Shown here piece by piece: positions 1-17,638 of a stretch of 46,550 nt of DNA (positions within the stretch are counted from its first letter, which is position 1; the number at the start of each line of letters is the position of its first letter). Below the pieces are notes generated by a model. The model ran no database searches and was not told where the DNA came from. It worked only from the letters and a program-made list of their open reading frames with translations. A program made the position numbers and the translations under genes. The DNA is taken from the NCBI GenBank assembly GCA_039029355.1, contig JBCCGI010000064.1:1-46550 (forward strand). The letters are read 5' to 3'. The DNA comes from JBCCGI01 sp039029355 (GTDB lineage Bacteria > Planctomycetota > UBA1135 > GCA-002686595).

Positions 1-5387
<5,387 letters not shown>

Positions 5388-5655
5388 GCCTGAGGGGTAC
5401 CCCGACGCCTCGCCGCTGATGGGGCGAACGACCGGCCTCGTTCGCGCGGCAAGCTGACCTTCACGGGCCAGGCAAGGAGCAGGTCGGGGGCAAGAAGTCG
5501 TAACGTAGCACAGCCACGAGAACCCTGGTACTCTCGGGATCCGTTCGAGCCCCCGAACGGCCCCGCTACCCACCGGCGACGCGGCTTGCCCGGCGCGCCG
5601 ATAACGACTCCGACCTTGCCCTCGAGACCTTGCACTCTGGGATGACCTTGCGCTG
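5388..5655. promoter_or_regulatory. Divergent intergenic region between the two polyketide transcription units
   Basis: These 268 bases separate the leftward FAAL-synthase from the rightward reductase/synthase pair, so they should hold both promoters. The clearest structure is a perfect 7-bp inverted repeat with a 6-base spacer at 5541-5560 (CCGTTCG, then CGAACGG), which could be an operator. No convincing -35/-10 pair is visible, and no good Shine-Dalgarno precedes either start. Confidence 0.5.
5541..5560. promoter_or_regulatory. Operator-like inverted repeat in the divergent polyketide promoter region
   Basis: CCGTTCG at 5541-5547 and CGAACGG at 5554-5560 form a perfect dyad with a 6-base spacer, about 95 bases before the reductase start and 154 before the synthase start. 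The position suits a shared repressor or activator site. No regulator gene lies directly beside it; the nearest, at 10615, has a different palindrome of its own. Confidence 0.4.
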
Positions 5656-6809
5656 ATGGCTCACGCGGAAGCCTGGTTTCTATACGAGGGGGAGGGCGAC
5701 ACGGTGGGCGAGCCGGCCGAGCTCGTCCGCGAGTCCATCGATGTGCCGCCCCCCGGGCCGCTCGAGGCGCACGTCGCTCCGCTCTACGGCGCCTGGGAAG
5801 GCAACATGGGGCACGCGGTTTCGCGTCGTCCGACGGACGTTTGCCGCGCGCGACGCGAGCAGCGCGTGGTGCTGGGCAACGGCGGCGTGGTGCGCGTGCT
5901 CGAGGTCGGTTCCGAGGTCACGCAGGTCAAACCCGGACAGGCGGCATTGCTCACGAGCGCCGCGAATTTGGACGAATTCGGCTACCACAAGCTGATTCAC
6001 GGCTTTGACGCGCCGGGCACCGTGGGGCTGCTCGCGACGCGCATCAACCTGCCGGAGACGTCGCTGGCGCCGCTTCCGGCGGACACGCGGCACAGCCTGC
6101 AGCAGTGGGCGGCCTTCGGCTGCCGCTACACCGCCGCGTGGTCGAACTGGCGGCTGGCCTTCGGCACGTTCCGCCTGCAGGTGTCGGCCGGGCAGCTCCC
6201 CGCGCCCAACGTGTGGGGCTGGGGCGGCGGCACGACCCTGGCCGAGCTGGATCTGGCGCGCCGCGAGGGCTGCAACGTCGTGATGCTGTCCGGCACCGAC
6301 AGCCACATCGCCACCATCGAGCGCACCGGCGTGACCGCGGTCGACCGCCGCGCGTTCGGCGACCTGACCTTCGACGACCGGCGCTTCGTGACCGACGCGG
6401 AGTACCGCCGCGCCTACTCGCGCGCCGAGCGCGCGTTTTTGGAGGAAGTGCGCAACCGGACCGACGGGCGTTTGGTCCAGATTTTTGTCGACTACATCGG
6501 AACTCCTGTCTTCCGAGCGACGCTAAAGGCTCTCGGCCGCGAAGGGGTCCTGACCACCGCCGGGTGGCGGGACGGCATGTCGATGGGCTTCCTGCGCGCG
6601 CACGAGTGCATCCTGCGCCGCCAGCACATCCACACCCACTATGCGAGCCATGACGAGGTGAAAGACGCCGTCGAATACGGTGAAAGAACGGGTTGGATGC
6701 CCCAGATCGACGACGACGTGACGCCCTATGACGAGATCCCCGAGCTCTCGCGGCGCTTCCTCGTCGGCGAGGTTCCCGTCTTCCCTATCTATTCCGTGAA
6801 TCCAGAGTG

Positions 6810-6810
<1 letters not shown>
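5656..6810 (+). CDS. Medium-chain dehydrogenase/reductase-like enzyme, putative trans-acting enoyl reductase
   Basis: This 384-residue protein has the layout of the MDR superfamily. The N-terminal half carries a GroES-like segment (VLEVGSEVTQVKPGQ). From about residue 195 there is a glycine-rich nucleotide-binding stretch (GWGGGTTLAELDLARREG), followed by VVMLSGTDSH and a FVDYIGTPVF segment typical of the second half of the Rossmann domain. No zinc-ligand pattern is evident, so a zinc-independent reductase of the crotonyl-CoA or enoyl reductase type is likeliest. It sits divergent from the FAAL-synthase, and its stop codon overlaps the start of the next synthase by one base, which places it in polyketide reduction; the exact substrate is inferred. 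The glycine-rich loop differs from canonical MDR enzymes, so a specialised subfamily is possible. The ATG at 5656 is the first usable start, since an ATG at 5642 stops after four codons. Confidence 0.8.
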
Positions 6811-10505
<3,695 letters not shown>

Positions 10506-10507
10506 CG

Positions 10508-10521
10508 GGCGGGCGCCCGCC
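10508..10521. terminator. GC-only palindrome after the polyketide operon
   Basis: Right after the synthase stop lies a perfect 14-base palindrome (GGCGGGC against GCCCGCC). It could form a strong hairpin or cruciform and slow transcription at the operon end, but no T-run follows, so intrinsic termination is uncertain. Confidence 0.4.
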
Positions 10522-10575
10522 TGCCCCGAGAGAGGGGAGAACACGCTCCGATTTCCGTCGTGGGCTCTTCGTTTG

Positions 10576-10603
10576 CGCCTTGACAAAAAGAGTTGTCAAG
10601 GCG
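10576..10603. promoter_or_regulatory. Perfect 11-bp palindromic operator upstream of the winged-helix regulator
   Basis: CGCCTTGACAA (10576-10586) and TTGTCAAGGCG (10593-10603) are exact reverse complements around a 6-base spacer. The dyad lies 11 bases before the regulator ATG and contains a TTGACA-like hexamer. Bound protein here would block transcription or initiation, so autoregulation by the downstream HTH protein is the simplest reading. It is one of the few AT-containing stretches nearby. Confidence 0.8.
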
Positions 10604-10614
10604 AGGATGCGCCC

Positions 10615-11226
10615 ATGCTCGACGTCGAGGTGATCCAGGAGCCGGCCGCCGCGGTGGTCGCGCTCGAGCCGCTGCGGGGGCGGCTGCTGGCCGAGCTCAA
10701 GCAGCCGGCGTCGGCGGCCGGGCTGGCCGCGCGCCTGTCGCTGCCGCGGCAGAAGGTGAACTACCACCTGCGCGCGCTCGAGGCCCACGGCCTGGTGCGC
10801 GTGGCCGAGCAGCGCACCTGGGGCGGGCTCACCGAGCGCCTGCTGGTGGCGACGGCCGGCAGCTACGTGGTGTCGCCCGGCGCCCTCGGACCGGTGGCGG
10901 CCGAGCCCGAGCGCGCGGTGGACCGGCTCTCGGCCGGCTACCTGATCGCGCTCGCGGCGCGCGCCGTGCGCGAGGTGGGCGAGCTCGTGCGCCGCGCCAC
11001 GGACGCCGGCAAGCGCCTCGCGACCATCTCGATCGACACGTCGATCCGCTTTCGCAGCGCCGACGAACGCACCGCCTTCAGCCGTGAGCTCGCGGGCGCC
11101 GTGGCCCAGCTCGCGTCGCGCTACCACGACGAGTCCGCGCCGAAGGGTCGCACTCACCGTTTGATCGTCCTGGCTCACCCCGAGCCGAAACCGAATCCCC
11201 CCCGTTCATCGGAGGAACCAGCATGA
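10615..11226 (+). CDS. ArsR-like winged helix-turn-helix regulator
   Basis: This 203-residue cytoplasmic protein begins with a winged helix of the ArsR superfamily (about residues 10-75). LAARLSLPRQKVNYHLRALE is the recognition region, followed by the wing (HGLVRVAEQRT). The C-terminal half is helical and without an obvious metal-binding Cys/His set, so it may bind another ligand or dimerise. The ATG at 10615 follows a GCGAGG ribosome site by about eight bases and the operator palindrome by 11 bases. Its stop overlaps the SRPBCC gene start (ATGA), indicating translational coupling. Pairs of an HTH regulator with an AHSA1/SRPBCC protein are common in bacteria; their ligand is generally unknown. 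Autorepression through the palindrome is inferred. Confidence 0.85.
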   Translation: MLDVEVIQEPAAAVVALEPLRGRLLAELKQPASAAGLAARLSLPRQKVNYHLRALEAHGLVRVAEQRTWGGLTERLLVATAGSYVVSPGALGPVAAEPERAVDRLSAGYLIALAARAVREVGELVRRATDAGKRLATISIDTSIRFRSADERTAFSRELAGAVAQLASRYHDESAPKGRTHRLIVLAHPEPKPNPPRSSEEPA

Positions 11227-12050
11227 GCGTAGAGCGCGAGGAATCCGGCCGTAGGCGCGTCCAGGCCGAGGTCGTGGTGCCCGGCACCCCCGAAGAGGTG
11301 TGGCGTGCGATCGCCACCGGGCCGGGCGTCTCGTCCTGGTTCGTGCCGACCGAGGTCGACGAGAAGGTCGGCGGCGAGGTCCGCGCGTCGTTCGGCCCCG
11401 GCATGGACTCGGTGTCGAAGATCGTCGCGTGGGATCCCCCGCGCCGCCTCGAGGCCGAGAGCAACGACCTCGGGCCCGACGCACCGCCGGTGGCGACCGA
11501 GTGGATCGTCGAGGCGCGCGACGGCGGGACGTGCGTCGTCCGCGTCGTGCACAGCCTCTTTGCGGACTCGGATGACTGGGACAACGAGCTCGAGGCTTGG
11601 GAGAGCGGTTGGCCCGACTTCTTCCGCATCCTCCGGCTCTACCTGCAACACTTCGCGGGGCAGCCAGCGACGCTCGTCCCGCTCATGGCCGTCACCTCAC
11701 ACGACGCGACGGCGGCCTGGGACAAGCTGACTGCCGCTCTCGGCACCCAGGGCGTGGGCGAGGGCGAAGAGCGTGCGGTCGACGTGCCGGAACCCGCGCT
11801 CAGGATTCACGTCGAGCGCGTCGGGCGCGCCGGCGAGGGCCCGCACGCCCACGAGCTGCTCGTGCGGACGACCGAGCCCGCGCCGGGACTGGCGCACTGG
11901 TTCGCCATGAAGATGGGCGAGCAGACGTTGCTCTCGCTGCGCTTCTTCTTCTACGGCGATGGCGCCGCCGAGGTTGCGGAGCGGGCCGGGCCCGCGTGGC
12001 ACGCGTGGCTGGAAGAGCGCTTCCCGGCGCCTCAACCTCCCCAGGCGTGA
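11223..12050 (+). CDS. SRPBCC (AHSA1/START-like) domain protein
   Basis: This 275-residue soluble protein carries an AHSA1-type helix-grip domain at about residues 10-145: VPGTPEEVWRAIATGPGVSSW, then WDPPRRLEAE and WIVEARDGGT, and a long C-terminal helix (WESGWPDFFRILRLYLQHF). A second, more divergent half (about 150-270) may be another copy of the fold. Members bind hydrophobic ligands in a deep cavity or act as co-chaperone-like proteins; no ligand can be read from sequence. The ATG overlaps the regulator stop by four bases, so the two are made together. A preceding GGAGGA ribosome site at 11211-11216 supports the start. Confidence 0.85.
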   Translation: MSVEREESGRRRVQAEVVVPGTPEEVWRAIATGPGVSSWFVPTEVDEKVGGEVRASFGPGMDSVSKIVAWDPPRRLEAESNDLGPDAPPVATEWIVEARDGGTCVVRVVHSLFADSDDWDNELEAWESGWPDFFRILRLYLQHFAGQPATLVPLMAVTSHDATAAWDKLTAALGTQGVGEGEERAVDVPEPALRIHVERVGRAGEGPHAHELLVRTTEPAPGLAHWFAMKMGEQTLLSLRFFFYGDGAAEVAERAGPAWHAWLEERFPAPQPPQA

Positions 12051-12067
12051 CCTCGATCCCACGCTTG

Positions 12068-12115
12068 CGCGACCGAGGACCCGGGATGCCCGGGCTTCCG
12101 GGTTACTCGGTCGCG
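12068..12115. terminator. Extended hairpin between convergent genes
   Basis: CGCGACCGAG (12068-12077) pairs perfectly with CTCGGTCGCG (12106-12115). Inside it ACCCGG (12079-12084) pairs with CCGGGT (12098-12103). The structure spans the gap between the convergent SRPBCC gene and the minus-strand exported protein, whose TAA stop (12105-12103) lies in the stem region. A bidirectional terminator is likely even without a T-run. Confidence 0.7.
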
Positions 12116-13026
12116 ATCGAGACTTCCTCGACGCGCACGAAGGTGCGGCTGCCCTGGGTCACGTCCCAGGCGTTCAGGCGCGTGGGCCACCACGCGTCCT
12201 CGTCCTCGGCGTCGTACTCGAAGCCGTCGTAGGCGCGGACCAGGAAGCCGGCCGCGTCGAAGACACGGACGGCGCGCAGGGCGTCCTCCTGGGCGTCCCA
12301 ATGGAGCAGGGCGCTGGCGCCCTCGGCGCGGAACGGGTTGGGCTCTTGGTCGACCTCCTCGGAGAGCGTCACCTCAACCACGGCCAGCGGGCGCACCCCC
12401 TCGCCGCGGCACTGCCCGGCGATGGTGACGCGGCGCTCGGCGAGGGCGGCCAGCAGGCTCTCGAAGTCCTCGAGCAGGAAGTCGCCGATCCCGACCGGCA
12501 TGCCCTCTTCGCCGTCCTGGCCGAGCAGCGAGCCGCCGACGTCGGTGCGTTGATCGCCGGAGACCAGCGCGGCTCCCGCCAGCGCGTCGCCCTGGAAGGC
12601 GAGCTCCCAGCGGATGGTCGGCAGGCCCTCGCGCTCGACGCCCATGCTCAGCTCCGCGCCCTCGTCCTGGCCTTCGAACTCGATCGTCACGCGCGTGTCG
12701 AACTCGGAGCCGTAGCTCAGGATGCGCCGCATCGAGAGCACCGCCCGCGCCGAGCGCAGCGTCTCGGTCTTGGACGCGCCGGCCGAGGCGAAGAGCAGCG
12801 ACATCTTGAGCCGGTTGGTCTCGGACTCGCCGAGCTCGCCGAGCTGCCGCAGTGCGTGCTCCTTGCGCGGCGCGTGGGCGTACCAGGTGGGGTCGGGCAG
12901 GACCTCGCCGTCGTCGTCGGAGGCGGCGCCGACCTCCGAGGCGCGGCTCTGCTCCACGTAGGCGTAGGCGATGAGCCCCAAGCCGCAGACGATGAGAGCG
13001 GGGAAGAACAGGCTGGGCAGGCGCAT
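12103..13026 (-). CDS. Exported or membrane-anchored protein, possibly LolA-like
   Basis: This 307-residue protein has one hydrophobic segment at residues 4-22 (FFPALIVCGLGLIAYAY), a signal anchor or uncleaved signal, and then a soluble, acidic extracytoplasmic domain. The alternating beta pattern and the ending (WWPTRLNAWDVTQGSRTFVR, then VEEVSI) resemble proteins of the LolA/outer-membrane lipoprotein-sorting fold, but no diagnostic motif fixes this. It lies 117 bases downstream of the MutS-like gene on the same strand and could share its transcript. The ATG at 13026 directly precedes the hydrophobic segment. Exported location is well supported; the fold assignment is tentative. Confidence 0.72.
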   Translation of the reverse strand: MRLPSLFFPALIVCGLGLIAYAYVEQSRASEVGAASDDDGEVLPDPTWYAHAPRKEHALRQLGELGESETNRLKMSLLFASAGASKTETLRSARAVLSMRRILSYGSEFDTRVTIEFEGQDEGAELSMGVEREGLPTIRWELAFQGDALAGAALVSGDQRTDVGGSLLGQDGEEGMPVGIGDFLLEDFESLLAALAERRVTIAGQCRGEGVRPLAVVEVTLSEEVDQEPNPFRAEGASALLHWDAQEDALRAVRVFDAAGFLVRAYDGFEYDAEDEDAWWPTRLNAWDVTQGSRTFVRVEEVSIATE

Positions 13027-13143
13027 GGCAAGGAGGCTGGGGATGGGGCGAACAGAAGCGAACCGAGGTGGGCCTATTCTGGCACGTCGGTGCCGGGAGC
13101 GGCCCCGTGTCCTGGGGCGGAAGTTCGGCGGCGCGGTCGGGCG

Positions 13144-15024
13144 CTACCCCTCGTCGGAGGGGGGGACGTCCGGCTCCTCGTCGAAGAGGCCGACGATGCG
13201 CAGCAGCTTCAGCGCGTTGACCGAGGGCGTAATGCCCGGGCGCAGCACGTAGTCGAAGCGCATGCGTGGCTCGCCGTCTTGCTCCTCGAAGTCGTGGCGG
13301 AAGTGGACCGGGCGGCTGACCTCCTGGAGCTCGGGCAGCTCGGCAAGGGTCAGGTCGTGGGTGGCGAGCAGGCCGGTCGCGCCGCGCTGCAGCACGTGCG
13401 AGACGAAGCTGCCGACCGCGATGCGGCGCTCGGCGGCGTTGGTGCCGGACAGGATCTCATCGAGCAGGAAGAGCAGCACGCGTCCGCCGCGGTCCTCGCT
13501 GCGCAGGGCCGCAACGATCTCCTTGAGGCGCAGGAGCTGCGCCATGTACAGCGACACCCCGCTCTGGAGCGAATCGCGCACGCGGATGCTCGTCGCCAGC
13601 TCGACGTCGGGCAGCCGTAGCGCCCGCGCGCAGACCGGGCCGCCGGCGGCGCCGAGGAGCGCGTTCAGGCCGACCGAGCGCAGCAGCGTGCTCTTGCCGG
13701 CCATGTTCGAGCCCGTGACCAGCAGGCACGTGCCCGGCGGGCCGACCTCGACGTCGTTGGTGACGCGCTCGGCGAGCAGCGGGTGCCCGAGGCCTTCGGC
13801 GCGGAGCGTGGGCTCGCCGACGAGCTCCGGCAGCGTCCACTCGGGCTCGTCGCGTGCGAGCCCGGCGAGGGCGGCGAGGGCCTCGAGGTCCGCGGCTGCG
13901 TCGATCCAGCCGCGCAGGCTGCGTCCCGAGCGGCGGCGCCAGGCGTCGAAGGCCGCGTAGACGTGCACGTCCCACACCGTGATCGCGATCAGCGGCAGGT
14001 ACACGAGCGCCGAGAAGCGCATGTCCGACCAGCCGACGATGCGCTGGAGGCGCGCCATGCTGCGTGACGCGGCGTGCTCGCCGGCGGTGAGCTCGGCGGC
14101 TCTCGTCCGGGCGAGCTCGCTGTCGAAGCGCTCGCCGGCGAGGCGGCCGAAGAGCGACGAGAAGCGTTCGAAGGGGAGCGCGCCGGCCGCGATCTTGTCG
14201 TAGACCCGGTTGGCGCGCGCGAGGAAGGCGAGGTCGAGCAGCGCGTTGACGAGCAGCACCGTGAGCCACGCGGGGTGCTCGATCGTCCCGACGAGCAGCA
14301 GTGTCGTGATGACCAGGCCCGCGACGGCCAGGAGGCGGCAGAGCCAGACGAGCGCGCCGGGCAGCGATACCTCGGACTCGCCCTCGGCCCACTCGAGCAG
14401 CGGCTCGGTGGGGACGTCGGCCAGCGCCTCGCCGAAGAGCTGCAGGTCCTGGTGCAGGTCGAGCCGGGGGGTCAGGTCGCGGACCGCCTCCTGGCGCGCG
14501 GGTGCTCCGGAGCGCTCGTCCGGGACCAGCAGCCAGCGGGCGAGCCGGGCGCTGCCCCAGGGCGTCTGCACGGTGCCGAGAAGCTGCGAGAGCGAGCCGC
14601 GGCCGGCGAGGTCGAGATCGTCGGCGAGCGGGTGGTCGCGCAGGAGCGGCGCGGGCGTGGGCAGCGGCAGCTCATCCCAGCGGCGCGCGAGGCGGGCGAG
14701 CGCTTCGCGGTTGATGCGCACGTAGCCCTCGGCCCGCTCCGGGCGGCGTCGCTCGCGCGCGTGGACGATCAGCAGCGCGACGAACGCCGCGAAGGCGAGG
14801 CCGCCTGGCCAGGGGCCGAGCGCGGCGGGCCAGCTGGCCCAGCGGCCGTAGGCGAGCGCGAGCAGAAGCACCCCCGCGCCGAAGGTGGCGAGCCGCGCCA
14901 GGCCGAGCGCGCGGACGCGTCGCGCGGACGCTTCGGCCAGGCTTTGGTAGTGCGCGAGGCGCTCTTCGTAGGTCGACTTCATGCGTTCGGCCGCGGGGAG
15001 TCGTAGCAGGGTGCGGGCCGACAT
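13144..15024 (-). CDS. Membrane-anchored MutS-like ATPase
   Basis: This 626-residue protein ends in a MutS domain V ATPase: Walker A GSNMAGKST at about 437-446, Walker B FLLDEILSGTN at about 517-529 with the signature helix after it, and the ATHD switch histidine. It lacks the mismatch-recognition domain I. It has hydrophobic segments at about 45-65 and 72-90, two more at about 225-268, and possibly one near 345-365. This matches the little-studied membrane MutS-like family rather than MutS1 or MutS2, so classical mismatch repair is unlikely; an ATP-driven role at the membrane is inferred. The start is ambiguous. ATG 15024 gives the longest product, while ATG 14982 (MKSTYEERLAHY) begins where the family-like helix begins. 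Neither has a strong ribosome site. Confidence 0.9.
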   Translation of the reverse strand: MSARTLLRLPAAERMKSTYEERLAHYQSLAEASARRVRALGLARLATFGAGVLLLALAYGRWASWPAALGPWPGGLAFAAFVALLIVHARERRRPERAEGYVRINREALARLARRWDELPLPTPAPLLRDHPLADDLDLAGRGSLSQLLGTVQTPWGSARLARWLLVPDERSGAPARQEAVRDLTPRLDLHQDLQLFGEALADVPTEPLLEWAEGESEVSLPGALVWLCRLLAVAGLVITTLLLVGTIEHPAWLTVLLVNALLDLAFLARANRVYDKIAAGALPFERFSSLFGRLAGERFDSELARTRAAELTAGEHAASRSMARLQRIVGWSDMRFSALVYLPLIAITVWDVHVYAAFDAWRRRSGRSLRGWIDAAADLEALAALAGLARDEPEWTLPELVGEPTLRAEGLGHPLLAERVTNDVEVGPPGTCLLVTGSNMAGKSTLLRSVGLNALLGAAGGPVCARALRLPDVELATSIRVRDSLQSGVSLYMAQLLRLKEIVAALRSEDRGGRVLLFLLDEILSGTNAAERRIAVGSFVSHVLQRGATGLLATHDLTLAELPELQEVSRPVHFRHDFEEQDGEPRMRFDYVLRPGITPSVNALKLLRIVGLFDEEPDVPPSDEG

Positions 15025-15113
15025 CCAAGGGCAAGACCGGCGGGGCTTGCGTGTCTACTCAGCTGAGCCGGGGTCTGTTAGGCTCGGGATCCGGTCGGCT
15101 CCGCTCGTCTTCC
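15025..15113. promoter_or_regulatory. Divergent promoter region with a 10-bp palindrome
   Basis: This 89-base gap separates the leftward MutS-like gene from the rightward acyltransferase operon. It contains the perfect palindrome CTCAGCTGAG at 15058-15067. A TAGGCT hexamer at 15080-15085 is a possible -10 box for the rightward operon, about 30 bases before the ATG. Both assignments rest on pattern only. Confidence 0.4.
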
Positions 15114-16397
15114 ATGCCGCTCTTGCACTCCACGACCCAGACCCGGTCTCCGCGGACCGCCGACCGCGGGGGTGCGCCCGACGCGCCGCCGGACTTCGAG
15201 CTGGGGGAGCTCTCCTTCCACCTGCTGCGCAGCGTGGACGAGCTGCCCGAAGGGCTCTGGGACGCGCGCATGTGCGACGGCCACCCGGTGCGGTCGGAGG
15301 CCTGGTTCCGCGCGCTCGAGCGCAGCCATCCGGAGCGCGAGACGGTCTACCTGCTGGGGACGCGCGCGGGGGAGCCGGTCGCGCTCGCCTTCGTCTCGTG
15401 CGAGCCGTTCGACCTCGCGCCGGTGGCCGCGCCGTGGGCGGTGCGCCCGGTCGCCGGGGTGCGGCGGCTCGTGCCGGGGTTCCTGCGCATGAACCTCGCG
15501 ATGACCGGCACCGTCGAGACCGGCGATCGCCACTGGTGGCGCGACCCCGAGCGCGTGTCCGCGGCCGAGCTGGCCGAGGCGCTCGACCGCGCGATCGACA
15601 CCGCCTTTCCGCGCGCGCGGGTCGTGGTGGTGCGCGACTTCCATCCGCTCGACCCCGGGAGCCGCGCCTTCGAGGAGGAGCTGGGGCGCGAGCGCTACCG
15701 GCGCGTCGAGGGGTGGCCGGCGGCGCGGATCACGCTGCGCGCGGGGGCGACCCAGGAGCAGCTCTTCGCCGCGCTCAAGCGCCGGCCGCAGAAGGGTGTG
15801 CGGCGCGCGCTCGAGGTGGCCGAGCGCGAGGGACTGACCTTCGAGCACGCGCCGCTGACGGCGGCGGGGATGGACGAGCTCTACCCGCTCTACCGCGAGG
15901 TCCACGCGCGGGCGACCGAGCTCGTCGTGCCGATCGAGCCGCCGGACTTCTTCGCCGAGGCCGCGCGCGCGCTCGGCGACGACGTGCAGGTCACCGTGGC
16001 GCGCGAGCGCGGCGGGCGCGCGGTCGGCTTCATCCTGACGCTGTTCCGCACGCACTACGCCAACCCGTTCCTGATCGGGCTCGACTACGACGTGTCGCGC
16101 CGCTACGAGCTGTACCGCGGGCTGCACTGGCACACGATCGGCTTGGCGCTGGAGCGCGGCTGCCACGTGATCGACCTCGGGGTCACCGGCTTTGTCGCTA
16201 AGCAGAACCTGGGGGCCGGCCTGCTCCCGATGGCGATGGCCGTGCGGCTGCGGCCGCGCCTCTTGCAGCGGTTGTTCGGGCGCTTCCTGCCGGCGCTGCT
16301 CCACATGCCCTACCCCGAGCGCCGCGACGCCCGGCGCGCGGGCGCCGCGGTCCTGCCCGAAGACGATCCGTGCAGATCCAGTTCCTCGACCTGCTAG
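15114..16397 (+). CDS. FemAB/GNAT-like acyltransferase (first of two paralogues)
   Basis: This 427-residue cytoplasmic protein looks like the FemAB/BioF2-type acetyltransferase superfamily, which moves acyl or aminoacyl groups onto amines in cell-wall or lipid precursors. Supporting stretches are LKRRPQKGVRRALEVAEREG, which is typical of the helix before the second GNAT fold, then LYPLYREVHARA, GGRAVGFILTLF, and a closing LALERGCHVIDLG with FVAKQNLGAGLLP. The gene two places downstream is a clear paralogue. Translation from ATG 15114 fits the divergent gap better than an in-frame TTG or GTG further upstream. The gene overlaps the next by 28 bases. The substrate is unknown; with a fatty-acid-hydroxylase-type partner, an aminolipid or lipid-linked precursor is a reasonable inference. 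Confidence 0.78.
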   Translation: MPLLHSTTQTRSPRTADRGGAPDAPPDFELGELSFHLLRSVDELPEGLWDARMCDGHPVRSEAWFRALERSHPERETVYLLGTRAGEPVALAFVSCEPFDLAPVAAPWAVRPVAGVRRLVPGFLRMNLAMTGTVETGDRHWWRDPERVSAAELAEALDRAIDTAFPRARVVVVRDFHPLDPGSRAFEEELGRERYRRVEGWPAARITLRAGATQEQLFAALKRRPQKGVRRALEVAEREGLTFEHAPLTAAGMDELYPLYREVHARATELVVPIEPPDFFAEAARALGDDVQVTVARERGGRAVGFILTLFRTHYANPFLIGLDYDVSRRYELYRGLHWHTIGLALERGCHVIDLGVTGFVAKQNLGAGLLPMAMAVRLRPRLLQRLFGRFLPALLHMPYPERRDARRAGAAVLPEDDPCRSSSSTC

Positions 16398-17638
16398 CGC
16401 CGCTCGCGATCCTCGCGGTGGTGCTCGAGATCGTCGTCAGCAGGCGGCGGGGCAACGGCTACTACCAGTTCGCCGACTCGCTGGCCGACGTGGGCTGCGG
16501 GTTGATGCAGATCATCGTGTTCGCGCTGCTGCGCGGCGCGGGGCTCCTGGCCTACGTGTTCGTGTACGAGCGCTTCCGGATCGGGGAGCTCGCGCCCGGC
16601 TCCGCCCTCACGTGGGCGGTGGCGGTGCTCGGGGCGGACCTCGGCTACTACTGGTTCCACCGCGCGCTGCACGAGGTCGGCTTCCTCTGGGCGCTGCACC
16701 TGCCGCACCACCAGAGCGAGCAGTACAACCTGACCGTGTCGCTGCGGCAGGGGAGCTTCGAGGCGCTGTTCGACTGGATCTTCTTCCTGCCGCTGGCGCT
16801 GATCGGGCTGCCGCCCAAGCTGCTGCTGGTCGGCGCGTCGGTGGTGATCGTGTACCAGTTCTGGCTGCACACGCGCTACATCGGTCGGCTGGGGCCGCTC
16901 GAGTGGGTGATGTGCACGCCCTCGAACCACCGCGTGCACCACGGGCGCGACGCGAAGTACCTCGGGCGCAACTACGGCGCGACCTTCATCGTGTGGGACC
17001 GCTTGTTCGGGACCTTCCAGGACGAGGAGGAGGAGCCGGACTACGGCACCGTGCAGCCCTTCCTCAGCTACAGCCCGCTGCGCGCCCACCTGCACTACTT
17101 CGGACACCTGGTGCGCGTGACGCGCCGCACCCAGGGGCTGCGCGCCAAGCTGCGGCTGTGGTTCGGGCCGCCGGGCTGGCTGCCGCCCGAGTGCGCCGAC
17201 CTCGCGGCCGACGCCTCGCCGCCGCCGGGCGAGGACCCGCTGCGCGGCGCGTCGCCGGCGACGATCGCCGCGGTGCTGCTGCACTTCGGCGCGGTGGCCG
17301 CGGTCGGGCTCGCGGTGGTGGCGGGGGTCGAGAGCCTGTCGCTACCGCTGCTGCTGCTGGCGCTCGCCTACGTGCTGAGCGGGCTCGGTAGCTGGGAGGG
17401 CCTCGCCCGCCGGGCCCCCGCGGTGTGGCGGCTGGAGCTGGTGCGCCACGGGCTCGCGGCCGCGGCGCTGGGCTGGCTGGCGGCGCGCGAGCTGCCGGCG
17501 CGCGGCGTCGACCCCGCGCTGGCCTGGACGCCGGGGCTCGCGTACGGCGTGGTGTTCCTGGCCGTGCTGCTCGCGCTGCGGCCCGGCGGCCGTCCGCCGG
17601 CGCCGGCCGCGGAGCTCGGACGGCGCGCCGCCCCGTGA
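16370..17638 (+). CDS. Sterol desaturase / fatty acid hydroxylase family membrane enzyme
   Basis: This 422-residue integral membrane di-iron enzyme shows the histidine boxes of the family: WFHRALHE, HLPHHQ and NHRVHHG, then NYGATFIVWDRLFGTF. These ligate the di-iron centre that inserts oxygen into a lipid chain. N-terminal helices cover about residues 5-20, 38-65 and 80-95. A C-terminal extension of several further helices (about 300-400) recalls alkylglycerol monooxygenase-type proteins. It starts at GTG 16370, inside the upstream acyltransferase gene, and its TGA overlaps the GTG of the next gene, so all three are co-translated. It probably hydroxylates a fatty or alkyl chain; the substrate is not evident. 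Confidence 0.92.
   Translation: MQIQFLDLLAPLAILAVVLEIVVSRRRGNGYYQFADSLADVGCGLMQIIVFALLRGAGLLAYVFVYERFRIGELAPGSALTWAVAVLGADLGYYWFHRALHEVGFLWALHLPHHQSEQYNLTVSLRQGSFEALFDWIFFLPLALIGLPPKLLLVGASVVIVYQFWLHTRYIGRLGPLEWVMCTPSNHRVHHGRDAKYLGRNYGATFIVWDRLFGTFQDEEEEPDYGTVQPFLSYSPLRAHLHYFGHLVRVTRRTQGLRAKLRLWFGPPGWLPPECADLAADASPPPGEDPLRGASPATIAAVLLHFGAVAAVGLAVVAGVESLSLPLLLLALAYVLSGLGSWEGLARRAPAVWRLELVRHGLAAAALGWLAARELPARGVDPALAWTPGLAYGVVFLAVLLALRPGGRPPAPAAELGRRAAP

Noticed and set aside
5642..5656. ATG at 5642 as start of the reductase
   Set aside because: It runs into TGA after four codons; the frame opens at 5656.
10573..10614. TTG start for the HTH regulator inside the palindrome
   Set aside because: This would translate the operator; ATG 10615 with GCGAGG eight bases before is better.
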